From positions 58,962-122,961 of the forward strand of contig NW_025955084.1 in NCBI RefSeq assembly GCF_022376445.1: a stretch of DNA of 64,000 nucleotides, in the 5' to 3' direction. The position numbers and the translations under genes are program-made. The stretch comes from Fomitopsis serialis. Taxonomy: Eukaryota > Basidiomycota > Agaricomycetes > Polyporales > Fomitopsidaceae. Below the pieces are notes generated by a model, which saw nothing but the letters and a program-made list of their open reading frames with translations, made no database searches and had not been told where the DNA came from. Below are positions 31,664-44,637 of this stretch, one piece after another. The stretch's first letter is position 1, and each line of letters starts with the position of its first letter.

Positions 31664-32879
31664 GTTCGCCACGTAGATATCACAAACAACAAGAGTATCG
31701 CAAAGGAGGAGAGGAAGGTGTACGGGCGCGGCGGGTGGCAGTGGCACGCAGCCAAGTCGATGCTTTCCCAACAAGGCATGGGCGGCCATCGCACAAGGGA
31801 ACAAATCCCCCGCTGACGTAAGCCGGTAGCTGCCCGCCCCCAACCAGGAAGGTGTAGTAAGTCACCAAGTTGCTCTCAACCATCCCACCAGCATACGGCC
31901 GCATCGCAATGATTACTTCTGTGGTCGCGTTTCAATTTACGCATTATGACGAGGTGGACTCAATAATCGGCTACGGTAGGCTTGCCGGGGATACTGCACA
32001 TTGATTTATGATGTCCACTCCGCTAGTAGCACCAACATCTTCACAAGGACGAGAACGTTCATGTGTGTAATTTGATCGGGCAATGGCCACAGTCGGATAG
32101 ACAATGACGACGTACAACTTAGTCTCACTCACTCACAGGTGGATGTACCTCGCTCGGCATTGTACCCTAAATCATATCTATAGCGATTTTTTCAATCGCA
32201 TGATAGTTTCTTCCGGCGGGCTATAGCCATCGGAGGGACTCGCTGAGTACCTCCAACCCGAACAAACCGAGCGACGTCGCTTTCACGCATCAAGCGAGGT
32301 CAATTGGATCGTTGATATCCGTGCCGGTACACTAGCGCTTCGACGCGAGGGAAACTTCACTCCTATGAGCAAGCTTCGCATCTGGGACCCAAGGAACGTT
32401 TCCTATAATTCATAATCTCGCCTCGGTGAAATTATACTCACTACCGTGACTCAATGAAAGGAGCTTCTGATGTGCATAATTGATTAACCTCAGCCAACGA
32501 AGCATCCTCACGCAGCAAAGCATGCAATTATCGACGATGCCTTTGTAGAGGTCTATCGCTAGCAAGTGATATATGATACAATGTTCCGAACACTAGAGGC
32601 GCGAGACTACCGTTGGTCCCTAAGATGTCTAGGCTAGTCGTGAGAGTCGTGATTATGAATGCCAGGGAGATGTGAAGAGCGGAGATGAGGGGAGCGGACC
32701 CGACCTGTTTTGGAATATAGCAGGCGATCGCGATGCAAAGCATGAGACGAGGAGAGTAAATCGTGCAGGGTACATAGATGACGATGAATAGTGGGTGCGA
32801 GATAATGATGCCGATGGGCGTGCGCGGCGAGGCATCGAGCCCGGGAGCGAGCGAGCCAGAATGACGGTCGAGGACACCA
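31664..32879. other. Intergenic, no gene recognised
   Basis: About 1.2 kb holding the promoter of PRP43 and the 3'UTR of the MFS gene. ORFs here are shadows or run-ons without similarity. No repeats noticed. Confidence 0.5.
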
Positions 32880-34773
32880 CTACACGTTCTCCACGGCGTC
32901 CGTCGGTTTGTCCTTCGGTGACGCCGTTGCCGGCTTCGTCGGCGCATACTTCGACTTCTGCCTGATAATCGGGCCGAACTTGTACAGCACGAACGGGATC
33001 GGGCCCAAAAGGATGGCGATGAAGCCGAGCAGCGTCGACGCCCACCGCGGGTTGAGCCTCTCGTACATCTGCGCGGCGAACAGCGGGAAGCCCGCGCCGA
33101 AGGCCGAGCGCACGACGGTGTTCGCGGCGAGCGCAGAGGCGGCGACGAAGAGGTACGCGTCGATGATGTAGTTGAAGAGCGCGAGGAAGATGTAGACGAT
33201 GCTCCACCCGAGGGGGAAGCCCGCGATGAGCGGCGCCCACAGGCTGACGGTCGGGTACGAGGTCCAGCCGAACCAGAAGAACGAGATGGCGAACATCGGC
33301 GCGGCGACCATCGCGAGCTCGAGCCGCTGCTCCGGTGGGACCATGTCGGGTGCGTAGTGCTTCTGAGCCTTGATGTAGCGTGGGTTGAAGATAAGCAGGT
33401 AGCTGACGACGCCCGCGACGGCACCGACGAAAATCGGCAGGAATGTTAGGCCGGTTAAGCCAACGTTGAGGTTGTGACCCTCGGAAAAGACAATGGGGTA
33501 CGCCTCGAACAATATGTAAATGCAGGCGTAGACGAACTGTGGACATCCTTCAGGTGGCTGTAAAGTGACAATCGAAGGGGCACTTACACTCATATAAAGG
33601 GTGACCGCAATGAGCATGGGCTCCTGGAAGAGCACGAGGAATGGACGGCCAAGCACACGCTTGACATGCTGGCTAAGAGTGTCGCTGCTGCGCTCGAATG
33701 CTGCCCAATACCGGTCATCACCAGTCTCCTTGCGCAGCCGCTTTGCTTTTCGTACAGTCAGGATGGGACTGAAAGTGAAATCAGCTTTAAAACATCGTGG
33801 GACAGCGGTATGACTAACAGGAATGTCTCGGGGAGCGTGAAGATGATCAAGAGCAGACAGGCGCCAGCAAACATGGTGAGCACCCAGAAGAGCCACCGCC
33901 AGTCTACACCAGCATCTGCCATGAAGCCAGAGACGATGGGGCCGATCGTAGGGCCCGCGAACGGGGCAAGCGTGAAGAACGCGAGCGCTTCTCCACGTGT
34001 CCCCGCATCCCAAATATCTGAGATGACAGCCCTAGTGAAGGCCGATCAGCGAATAGGCGTAGACACAATGGCACTATGTGCTCACCCGCTGTTGGACAAT
34101 GGTGCAGCTGCGAACGTTCCGCCCAAAAACCGGAAGATCAAGATTGACGCGGTGTTCCGTGAGAGGGCGCACCCAACCTGGAAACAAGTGTAGACGACAA
34201 AGCTGATGATGAACACGTTCCGTCTGCCTATTTGCTCCGACAGTGGACCCCACACGAGCGGCCCCACGCAGTAACCCGCGACAAATAGCGAGATGGTCAG
34301 GACGGCGACTTCCTCGCTGAAAGTGAAATATTCCATGAGGTCCTGTTCAATGCCTTCCGGTGCTGAACTCGCGAATGTCCTGGAGACATATTAGCCGACG
34401 CTGATAACGGTGGATAATGAAGAGATCCGTACGCGTTGAGAACCAATAGACCTCCAAGCATCGTCAGATACCACTTGTATCGCGGCGACCAAGTCTGCGG
34501 ATTTTCTGGATCATCGGGAGCTATGGTGACTTCAAACTTGTCCCAGCCCTTCTCTCCTGGCCTGGGACCCAGCGCCTCGCGCTCAAACTCCTCTTCGACA
34601 TTCTGGTTTGGTTCTGACATTTCGTCGTCGACGACGGTTGAAGAGCGTGAGCCTGCCTCTGCTGTGGTGGTGGCTGCGGTGACTCCTGGCTTTGCAGATC
34701 CAGACGCCGAGCCGCCCGGTGGCGGCAGAGAGGAAGAGGAGGAAGCTGCAGTCGGCCTCCTGATGGACGCCAT
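32880..34773 (-). CDS. MFS drug/polyamine:H+ antiporter (DHA1 type)
   Basis: A plasma-membrane transporter of about 565 residues, probably with 12 membrane segments, of the DHA1 group that exports drugs, polyamines or other metabolites. The N-terminal 100 residues are Ser/Ala-rich and cytosolic. Then follow the family landmarks: PDDPENPQTWSPRYKW before TM1, ISLFVAGYCVGPLVWGPLSE (TM2 with motif A, GPLSEQIGRR), FLGGTFAAAPLSNSG, AFFTLAPFAGPTIGPIVSGF and a long central loop (TVRKAKRLRKETGDDRYWAA). The second half runs to ...KPTDAVENV. Four introns; the first is 34380-34432. Substrate cannot be read from sequence. It is not part of an obvious metabolite cluster. Confidence 0.9.
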
Positions 34774-34851
34774 GAGGAAGGGGCGGGGGGACGGAGAGGA
34801 AGGGTGTTAGGAAGGTTTGGCGGCAGCTGGAGAACACCCCACCGCGCCTTG

Positions 34852-34857
34852 TATATA
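34852..34857 (-). promoter_or_regulatory. TATA-like element of the MFS gene
   Basis: TATATA (palindromic) about 80 bp upstream of the ATG at 34773, a plausible distance for a fungal core promoter. Confidence 0.4.
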
Positions 34858-36479
34858 TGACATTTGTGCGGCTGGATCGGTTGAGTGCTGCTCCCCTTGT
34901 CAGCACTTGCAGTCAGCCAGGAGTCAGCCTCCTCATCGTGGATCGGTAGCCACCCGGATAACGTCAGGCCTGTCACACACGCCGTCACGCCGTCACGCCG
35001 CATATGGGCGCTTGTGGGAGACTGTGACTGGCCGCCCCGCCGCACGTCGCTCGGCCGCACCGACCCACAAGGCCAAGGCCAATATCGTGAATGATATGTT
35101 ATTCAGCGTCCCACATCGCTCCCGCTACGGCACCCAACAAGAGTCCTCTCGTCCAGCGGCGAGCACAGACGAATGCACACGGCAAGGGTCTGCCAAGCTT
35201 CGAACGTTCCTAAGCGTTCTCGCACAGACCCGCAGCCTCTTGCCCCGTCGCCCCACTCGAGGAATCGTGCCGGTCGAATTCTTGCTCTCCCGAAAAAAAA
35301 CGGAAGAGCCGCTTTCACTTCTCCCGCCGGCTCACGCTCAGCCACCTCCTCAGGGAGGCTCGCGCGCGAGAATCTCGCTGGTTCCGTACAGTTCCAGACA
35401 TAGCCAAAACAGGAACGCAGTCTCCCCGAGCCCACACCGTGCACCGTGACACCGTAGGCCCAAAGCACACTAACGAAAGCCACAATCCGTACGCTAGTGT
35501 CGCACTCACCGAGAAACGTCATTGTAACGTTACCGTGCCCGCATCCATATGCGTCCAGTCCGCGCCCGCTCCATGCCCGAGCGAGCTGTATCCTGTGACC
35601 GAAAAACAACGGTCAACCCGCTGTCCCGAGCCTCCGACTTACGGAAGCCACGTCCGGTCATGACAAAGCCTATCAGTCTTCGTGCTATCACGCAAACGAC
35701 AGGGCGCGCGCGTCCAAGTAGAGTTCGTCGCGGCTGTCACGATGGCACTGCCGCCTTGGTCGCAGCAGCGCGACCCTGTGCGACGTGAGCGGACGACGGT
35801 GATACCTGCTGACGGGGGGATGACGGCGGGAAGGGGGAGGCGAAGTGCGCGTCGGTGGGAGCTTATATAAGTAAGATCACTGATGGTGAAACATGTTGTG
35901 GACGCTTGTGGGTGCAGCACGCCAAGTCCTCAAGGGCCCCTGCCACATGTCTACTCACCCTCGGGAACCGAATACGAGCTCCGTGTACATAAATACAAGC
36001 CTGCGAAGGTCATCTTCACCTCACGCTTCGGCGTCTCTTCATCGCATACCAGAGTGCATTAACAATGAATGATCCGTGCAGTCGAGCCGCCGGGACCCGA
36101 GTCGAAGGTATATTCCCAAAGTCAAAACCACCGCAGAAGAAGAAGGGCGGAAACGAGCGACCGAGACTCTGAGGGTTTGCTACATATCCATTACAATTAA
36201 TGAAGACAATCTATACACGATACACTCCGCGCCGCACAAACGCAGCTGTAGTAAACGACACGGGGGGTGGGATGTCAGAGGGGGGAGCAACGCCAACTAT
36301 TACACTGCAAGCAGCAGAGCACAAACAACATCGTCACAGCACAACACTCAGTATGGTACGTACGTAAAGAGTCGTCGCAAAACATCGGTACACCCACCAA
36401 CGACATGCCCGATACCGCATTGCGCTCCTGCGCAGGCCCCACAGACCGCAGGATCTCTGAGCGCGGATCCGTCGTAAGA
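34858..36479. other. Intergenic, no gene recognised
   Basis: About 1.6 kb between the promoter of the MFS gene and the 3' end of the AAAP transporter, both on the minus strand. ORFs on both strands are short, GC-rich and without similarity. I see no repeats or RNA genes. Confidence 0.5.
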
Positions 36480-38714
36480 TCATACAGGCGGCGAGCACCC
36501 AAAGCTGGTCGCCTGGCTCGTCTGGAACGTCAGCTTGATCGCCGTGCCCGACCCGTACATGCCGAGGCACGCCATCGACAGCGCCGCGAGCGCCAGGATG
36601 AAGTTGAACGTCTTGAACAGCGCCTTCTTCACGCCGCCCCCGAAGAAGCCCGCGCGCCAGTCGACCACGCCCGTCACGGGGTCGCGCCCGTCCTTGAGGA
36701 AGTAGAAGCCGAAGATGAGCGCGGGCGGGAACGTGTACGTGAACTGCATGATGCACACGGCCGCGACGAGCCCGGAGATGGTCTGCACCTGCGGGATCGC
36801 CGCGCCGACGATGAACGCGAGGGCCCAATAGAGGAGGACCATGCCTGGAAGCGATAACATGTCATGTTCGGTCTTTCAAGGAGCAGCAAAGCGTGTACGT
36901 ACCGGTCCAGATGAAGCGCCCCTTCTTGCTCGTGAGAGGCGGGCCGTTGAGCATCTCCTCGACGATCGCGTAGTACGCGACCTTGATACCGATGTTGCCG
37001 TACAGACCCGCAGCGATGATACCGGTGACGAGACCCATCACGTTCCCGACCGTCTGCCAGCCGTACTTGCTGACACCCTGGTAGGCGATAGAGAGCGTGA
37101 ACTGGCCCTGGTAGCTGTACACGAACAAGCCTATCCCCCCCGCGCGTCAAAATCAGAAAATGCCCGAAGTCTGAGGGAGAGGGGGGATGCGACGCACCGT
37201 AGAGCAGGTACGCAACGAAGATCAACGCCTGCGCGCAGACCATGCCCTTCCAGAAGTCCCAGGGGCGGCGCATCTCAGCGAGCATCTCCGGGAAGATCAT
37301 AGCACCACCATAAGCTGTCCAACGAGCCGATCAGCGATCGCCGTCACCGTCGGGCATCACAGAGGCACGCACCGAAGACCATGTTCATGATGCCGTTCAC
37401 CTTGTTGGGGAGCGTCTGGTCCACGAACGCGGCAGTCACGACCGGGCCGGGGTTGATGTCGTACGCAGACTTCGCGCCGGCGTAGTTCGGCGGCGAGTGC
37501 GAGATGAAGCCCATCGAGATGAAGATGATGCTGGCAAGGACCCACAACTGTCAGGCACGAACTGCGTGGCAGGCATTTCCAACTCACGCGAGGTTGATCC
37601 ACACGGCGCTGTTCGCGAGCCATCCGTAGTTCTTGAGCGTGCGGATCTGGCCGATGAACATACCGACGAAGGCCCAAATGACAATGCATACGGCAAAGCA
37701 AAGCTAATTCTCGCTGTCAGCCCAGCTAACCGCGGCACTGAATTCGGGCCAGACTCACATGCTCCTTGGTGATTTGACTGAGCGACTGGCCGTTACTCAG
37801 ACAAATTGTGCCAACGTTGATGATCAGCTGGATGCTCTGGAGGATGCTGGACATGTGCCGGGACGCTCTGCCGAAAATGCGCTCCATGAGGTCTGAGTAC
37901 GTCTTGACGGGGAAGACGTCCGAATCGAGCTTCATGAACAGCCACCAGAGCAGGAGCCCGGTGTAACAAGCGGTAGCGCCCATCTAGAATGCGGTCGCAC
38001 GCATGATAAGATACGGCGTGACGTCAATTTCGCGTCTTCTGGGGGGTGCTGGCGGGAGATACGCACGACGAAGTACAGAATGACACCGGGGGCGTAGCCA
38101 ACCTGGCTGATGGCATATGGCGCGTTGAAGGCTGGAACGACGGGTGTCAGTTGTCTCCAGGGGAGGCGAGGCACGCAGCGCAGCTACTTACGACCAAGGA
38201 TATCGGTCGTGATCAGGTAGAAGACAGCCGCCCACTAAGTGAGAGTTAGCTCCGGACGACTTGACACTGGGGTGCGAGCTAGGACTGACCGAGGCGCTGC
38301 GAAGGGCACGGCGGGCATTGATTCGCTCCTTCTCCTCCGCCGTCAATGCTGCCTCGGAGACCACGGGAGCGGGGCTCTTTGACGCTTTACTAGAGGGCGG
38401 TAAGTACGAGAAGAGAAACACAAGTCGCGCAACACTCACTCGGTGTGCGTCGAGCTATTCGCGGACGCGGTGTCGGAGCTGGACCTGCCCTTGTACTGGG
38501 TCTCCTCGAATGCGCGCTGGCGCTTGGCGGCAGCGAGGTACTCCTCGAAGGAGGGCTTCAGGCCTGCATATAGCACGCGATGAGAGACTGCAGACCAGCG
38601 AGGGCTGCAACGGTGAAGATAGGACGTACCATCATGGTGCGGCTCGAAGAAGTCGTGGCCGTTCTCCTCCTTCTCGAGGCGGGGGTCGCCCTCCAAGTTT
38701 GCGTTGTTGTACAT
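36480..38714 (-). CDS. AAAP-family amino-acid transporter (Aa_trans)
   Basis: A membrane protein that couples amino-acid uptake to protons, similar to the Mtr / N-type neutral amino-acid permeases of fungi. About nine exons. The cytosolic N-terminus (MYNNANLEGDPRLEKEENG) leads to ILGPFNAPYAISQVGYAPGV, the typical first membrane segment. Then come MGATACYTGLLLWWLFMKLD, KTYSDLMERIFGRASRHMSS, IQLIINVGTICLSNGQSLSQ, the central block PNKVNGIMNMVFGAYGGAMI with FPEMLAEMRRPWDFWKGM, SYQGQFTLSIAYQGVSKYG, and the last segments IFGFYFLKDGRDP and ALAALSMACLGMYGSGTAIK. About 11 membrane segments are expected. The stop is at 36480. Substrate preference cannot be judged. Confidence 0.88.
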
Positions 38715-40801
38715 TGGGAACGCTGCCTGGGTTCGGACGGGTTGGACGTCGAACGAAGGGGATGGGATGAGCGAGGGAAAAGTTGCGTGCCCGGTCCATG
38801 GGGAGTGGCCTGGTTCTTATTAACGCGCGAGCGAGCGAGCGCGCGGGAGCATGTGCTCGCTGTCCACGAGCGGAGCGACGTTGAAACACCCCGATTGAGT
38901 CTGATAACCCCAGCCTCGCCCAATCGCAGCCCCCGCCAGCCCGATTACCCCCGGTTTGGGCATGCCGATCCCTTATTCCCGAAAATAACCTTCCAGATCT
39001 GAGATCGATCCCAGGCACACCGTCAGCCACCGCTCCATGTCCTCACACGGCTTGCCACCTCCATTGACCTCTGTCCTGCCTCCCGTGAGCTGCGCGTCTC
39101 CGCGCAACACTCGCCTCGTCTCGCGCGAGTGCAAAGGCGACGCACCCAGTTACCTGCGCACGACCATATGGCCAATCACTCCGCCGCATGCTCTGCAGTG
39201 ATCGCACGGGCTCCGAAGCCGCCGAAGCTTGCATCCTCGCACCGGGTGTGCATTCTTGCGCGCCTTCGACGCCACCCCGTCCATATGCCCGCCGCACGTC
39301 TGCCCCTGTCTACACCAAGTCTACACTCCGTTCATAAGCACAGCCGACATATACAGCGCGGGTGAAACCGCCACCGCTGCTCAAGACACCCGACATGCTG
39401 ACGAGTGTTCGATTTGCAGACGAACAAGTCGTACACTGTGTCTGATTTCTTCTGTCGCGGTGGAGGCGATTCAGGGTGCCATGTCTCCCGTCGGCTCTTC
39501 TGGCTCGCCTTGCGTACGTTAAGAGCCTGTTCCGCCCCGTCTTCTCCTCTGCACCTGATCGCCGTCCTGTCGTTTCTCTGCCTTCTCACGTTGGCTGTCA
39601 TCCATGCGATGGGCGCGCCCTGTGCAGCCGCGTCTATAAGTACCCGTATCATATGGCGAGAGAAAGCAGCTGATGACCATGCACCCTCGTGCCCACCTGC
39701 CAATGTCCATTCAAAACGGCACCGCGCCCCAGCGGTTCGAGTCGAGGCTTGCTCCTACTAGACATCGCACTGCCCAACGCCCGTGTCCCCCGGACCGACG
39801 GTCGATGCTCTGCTGTTGACGGTCTGGATGACTAATGTGAGCCGTGGCCAGGCACGTCGGTCAGTGTGGGCGCCGTATTTGACATCCGCCGCCGCCGCCG
39901 CTCCCCGAATATGTCGGATGGCTCCGGCGCAGCTCCCTCCAGAGTCGGTCTCAACCACCCCGGCCGGCGCAGCCAACGGCGCAAGTCCTCGAACGCTCAT
40001 CGACACCCGGTGCGCAGCTCGTACGTCTGTTCCCTGTGTGGCACGGCCTGCGCGACGCGCGCGACGGCTGCAGCGCCATATACAGATCTCGATGTGAGAT
40101 ACAGCATGTGGTGCGCATCACTGCGGCGGGGCCGGCGAAGGCTGATATGTAGCGGAGCTTGGGCCGCCCTTCACGGAGGCAGATAAGGACCGTGACTCCG
40201 GCCTCGAGAATGCAAGTGTTTTGCAAGTGTCCTCTTGAACGGTGAGGCCGGTGAGGGGTGTTGCGTAGCTCACTTGCAGGCACGACGGCGGCCTTCTGCC
40301 GCGACGTTGCACGGGCGACTGCGTCTCGAGCAAAGTCGTCAGCGAGTCGTGCCGATATCGCGTCATGCACATTGTCAGGCAAGAGGCGGCAGGAATTAAA
40401 TTTCCGTACACAAGGCCGGTTTTTTCCGAAACTTCAATATCTGGACCCCCCACCCTACCACCCCCCTGTATATTATTATTTTTCGGCGGTCCTGCCTCCA
40501 GACCACCCCCCCACCCTCGTTCAATCAGTGAAAAAAGTGCCTTTATATTGCTGAAAAATCTACAAGCCACGTAGAGTATGTGAACACTGCTCTATGACAT
40601 CCGCACCTTCTTCGACGCCGTGTGAGTGGCTTAGTGAGAGCGCAGGCGGAGACGTGCACACGCAGATATGCAGGTACACATATGACCGAGTTGGCAGACA
40701 ATGAAGCAGAGTGGTGATCAGGCAGGCGGGTAGTCGGCAGGCGGGTGGCATTGTAGGTGCCAGACGGGCGAGCATGCAGGCGAACGAGCCGGGAGATTCA
40801 T
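38715..40801. other. Intergenic, no gene recognised
   Basis: About 2.1 kb. Pyrimidine-rich C-tract sequence lies at about 40440-40530, and a GGCGGG-rich stretch at 40720-40790 directly left of the hAT insertion. No conserved coding sequence; ORFs on both strands are unrecognisable. Confidence 0.5.
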
Positions 40802-40809
40802 TTGCAGCT
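40802..40809. repeat. Left 8-bp target duplication of the hAT element
   Basis: TTGCAGCT, identical to 47676-47683. Eight-base duplications are the hallmark of hAT insertion. Confidence 0.95.
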
Positions 40810-40828
40810 TAGTGCAGAGCAAGGGTCC
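40810..40828 (+). repeat. Left terminal inverted repeat of the hAT element
   Basis: TAGTGCAGAGCAAGGGTCC; 18 of 19 bases match the complement of the right end. Confidence 0.93.
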
Positions 40829-43436
40829 GCCGAACCCGCGCGGGTCACGGGTAAGGGTCACCAAGGGTAAGGGTGGGGGTCAGCTTCGGCCAACCCTCGC
40901 ACCCGTAGCCATACCCGTGGGCTAAGTTCCTTCATTGGACAGCTGGGCGACTCAGACTTTCGACGGCGAACACCGAGTGGCTTGGAAACCTTATCAATGA
41001 ACTGCTATACACAAGTTCGCAAGCCAGAGCGGTCTCTCGGGTCTACCTTTAGGCTGAAACACAAGGTTCCACTGCCACGATGCCTAAGTCCACCTCTACC
41101 CCGCCTTCTCGAAGCACCGAATCATCGGGGAAGCGCGCTCGAATTCCTTCGGAGAAGGGCGCAGTGTTAGCAGCAGCAGCAGCAGAAAAGACCAAATCGA
41201 AGAAGGTACTCACCACTGCGGCGCCGAAGGAGCCTCCGACGACATCGAAGAAGCAATTGGCAGTGGCAAGGAAAGTTCTCAAGCCAGTGCCCGTGAAGAG
41301 CATGGCACCCGCGCCCGCCAAGCCTGGTCCACAAGTCGCTGACATCGTCGACGAAGATGACACTGAGTCGAGCGATGATGACGACGATATTGTCGAGGTT
41401 GATAGCTCTGGGCGCCGCAAGCAAACGGCACCCGCGAAGGAAGAAACTCCTGAAGAGGAGCTCGGTGAGTGTATGCTGTGTCCGAAGAACCTGTGCTCAC
41501 CATGACCTCTCACTTGCACAGAGCGTCTTAGCAAAGACTGGGTTGCACCCATCTATGCCTTTTACAAGCGCGAAGTTACCATACACATCGCTGATGACGG
41601 CAAGCGTGCGCACGTCTTCGAGTGCATGAACCATGGCTGCAATGTCACCATCAAACGGTGGCTTGACAAGAAAGACCGCTCGTCCACGAGCAATCTACGC
41701 AGACACGTCAAAAGATGCTTCAGCGAGGAAGCTCTGGATGCTGCGGATGCGATCGGGACAATCAAGAAGGCCCGCGATGACGTGAAGACTTACCTACGAT
41801 CCGGTGATCTCACGGTGTCATTCACTCGCACAGGCAAGGGAAAGGTAACCTACTCAGTGCGTCAGCATACGAAGAACGAGACTCGGTAAGCATTGACATT
41901 GATGGATAGGAGACGAGTACTTACTTACACGAGTTATCAGTGCTGAGATCGTGCGCTGGGTTGCCGAAAGCCTGCGGCCCTTCACGATCGTCGAGGACCG
42001 CGCATTTCTGAGCCTCATGAAAACAGGGAGGCCAGAATACTATATTCCATCTCGCTGGACGGTCGCGCGCGACGTTCAGCGTGTCTTCATCCGCACGCGT
42101 GCTCGTATTGCGAAGATGCTTCAGGTCAGTACGCGAAATCAATACATAAAACTATCTTATAACATACCTTAGGATTACGACGGCGAGCTGAACTTCGCTA
42201 CCGATTGCTGGACCTCACCCAATCACAAGGCTATGGTAGCCTTCTCCGTCCATTTCGAGCACAACGGTGTTCCCGTTCGGCTGAACCTCGATCTCATTGA
42301 GCTTGCGAAGTCTCATTCAGGCTTGAACCTCGCGGGCGTGTTTGCAGACATGCTCGAAGACTTCGGTATTAGCAATACATCAGCAAACTGGGCAATTGCT
42401 GAGCATCTGACTAGCTGACAGCCAGCTCTCAGAAGCTCAGTTCGCTCAGACTTACCAGCCGTCTTCAGAGACAGCCAGTTGTCAGAGAGTATCTCTGTAC
42501 TCTTAGACTCATATCAGCTCTTAAGATATTGTTTGTACAGTACTCAAACAGTCGTGCCAACACTTAGTATTGTCGACGTACATTGCTCACACCCTCAACG
42601 GTAGCACTGAGGCTATTTTGCGCAACATCGTCCATCCGACACCAATGTATTATGCCATTAGCTATATGAGTAAATACAGAATGAAGCTCCCGCCGCCTGT
42701 TCGTCGGCCGTGCCTGCACGTAGGGCGTTAGCCCTGCATGCTCACAGTCGCCGTGCGCGTCATACTCCCCTGTACCCGTCTGCTTGCCCACCCGCCGACC
42801 CGTTCGCTTATGCGCCTCTGTTCGTCAACTGTGTCTACATGCCATTTGCCATGCGCGCTTGCAGTCGGCGTACACACCGTGCTTCATGCCGCTGGGTCCT
42901 GTTCCTGCAGTTAGCATGCCCGCTCGCACATGTCTGCACTCGCCCGTCTGCACTCACCCCACGCGCTCGCTCGACTGCCCACCTGCCATACCTTTGGTTG
43001 CTACTGTCTTGATTACTCGCGAACGGATGCTGGCCGTGACCTCCTTCGTTCCCTGCATGGCCATCGGGGTCCTTGATGCTCCTGGTGCGTTGCGGAAGCA
43101 CGTTGCGACTGTGCGCCGCGAAATTTTAGGGCCAGCACAAAGGGGATGTTAGGCAAGTGGATAGGACGAGGGTATTAGGACGAACGTACTTTTCATCTGT
43201 ATGTTTGCTCAGCCGGGCAGTGCGTCACGCTCCCTGCCTACATTCTCATTTCTGAGCACGCATGGCAAAGGTACTACATGCTGCGTGCAGCCAGCAAACG
43301 CGCCGCGGGCACAGCCACAGCGATGAGTGGAGCATGGGCGTAGGTGGGAGGCATGCGGACGGCGAGCATGTGGCGGGAAAAGCTGAGCGGATGGCGGGGA
43401 CGGGCGAGACGGGTCAGTGCGCAAGCAAGCAGGGAG

Positions 43437-43520
43437 GCGGGAAGACGAGCGGGCAGGGAGACGAGCGGGCAGGGAGACGAACGGGCGGGAAGACGAGCGA
43501 GCAGGAAGACGAGCGAGCAG
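43437..43520. repeat. 16-bp minisatellite, about five units
   Basis: Units such as CGGGAAGACGAGCGGG and CAGGGAGACGAGCGGG repeat in tandem with one to three differences each. Lies within the nested element. Confidence 0.85.
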
Positions 43521-43687
43521 GCGGACGGTCGAGGTAGATGGATACTCGAGCAATGCGCATGTACGAGCGAGGTGGACGAGTAGGTGGGTGAATGAGCGAG
43601 CGAGGCGGATCATCCGCAGATGTATGGTCAAGTGAGGTAGGTGGGCGAGCCAGGCAGGTCGGCGAGCAAGGTCGGCGAGCGGGGGGG

Positions 43688-43780
43688 GCCTGAAGAACGG
43701 GCGGGCGAGAAGACGGGCGGGCTGAAGAACGGGCAGGCGAGAAGACGGGCGGGCGAGAAGATGAGCGGGCGAGCGTAAGG
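43688..43780. repeat. Second 16-bp minisatellite, related units
   Basis: Units such as GGGCGAGAAGACGGGC alternate with GGGCTGAAGAACGGGC in tandem. The unit length equals that of the array at 43437-43520 and the sequence is similar, so the two arrays may share an origin. Confidence 0.85.
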
Positions 43781-44637
43781 ACGCGTGCGCAAGTGGGCGA
43801 GCGTCACACTCACCTAGTCTCCCCTACGCAGACCTGACGCGGACTAGGGAAATGCGACCTTGTTGAGTGGGAGGGCGGTCGTATAACGACACTCACCTGT
43901 ACCGGCCCTCCTAGGGCCTGCCTCCACTTACACCGCGTTGCCCTCACTTCTCCGTCACAAAGTGTGTGTGTGTTTTGACGCTACCGCGCAATGCTGAAGT
44001 TGAGACGAGGTCGGTGTGGAGGCTGCAGCGCGGCGAGAAGTGCTCAGCGCTAAGTGCCTCAGCCACGACACGTCACGCGCGCTCGCCGGACGACCGCCTC
44101 CAAAGCTTCACTGTCAGTCCCCTTCCCCCTGTCTGCTTCGCCCGCCGCCGACCTCCACTACACACAGGCCCGCCCGCCCGCCTGCAAGAGACGGCGCGTG
44201 CATTAGCCCGTGTCACGGCCCAAATCGCGCTGTACGCGACCACAACAAGCTCCAGCTCGGACGCGTCAAGAGCATCGCTGGAGGCTCGCGAAGGGACTAG
44301 CATGTAGGGGGGTAGGGGGCCTGTGGCCAGTAGGGCCAGCAAGTACTTCAGGTGAGTGTGCCGCTTCCTGCTTCGTTTATCACCATAAACTCTGCCATCG
44401 CAGGCTCAGTGCTGGCAGGTCCGTACAGTCTCCTCACCCTCCCCATCTTTCCCACCCCCTCTCTGGCCCTCCTCTCCGCCCACGCCCACCCCCGCGTCCA
44501 CCTCTTCATCCTCTCCATATCCCGGTCCCGATCCCGCACATATGGAGCCGCTGCCCCGTCCACCGCCGTGTGAGGTAATACGCATGCAGCGCTGCCCCCG
44601 ACACACCCGCCACCCTAAGCGTCCTCATCTCTCGCAA

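Noticed and set aside
32528..33546. Minus-strand ORFs of about 298 codons in two other frames
   Set aside because: Alternate frames of the MFS transporter exons; Ser/Arg-rich and without similarity.
39725..39750. GGTTCGAGTC as a tRNA B box
   Set aside because: No A box, no foldable cloverleaf and no terminator at the expected places.
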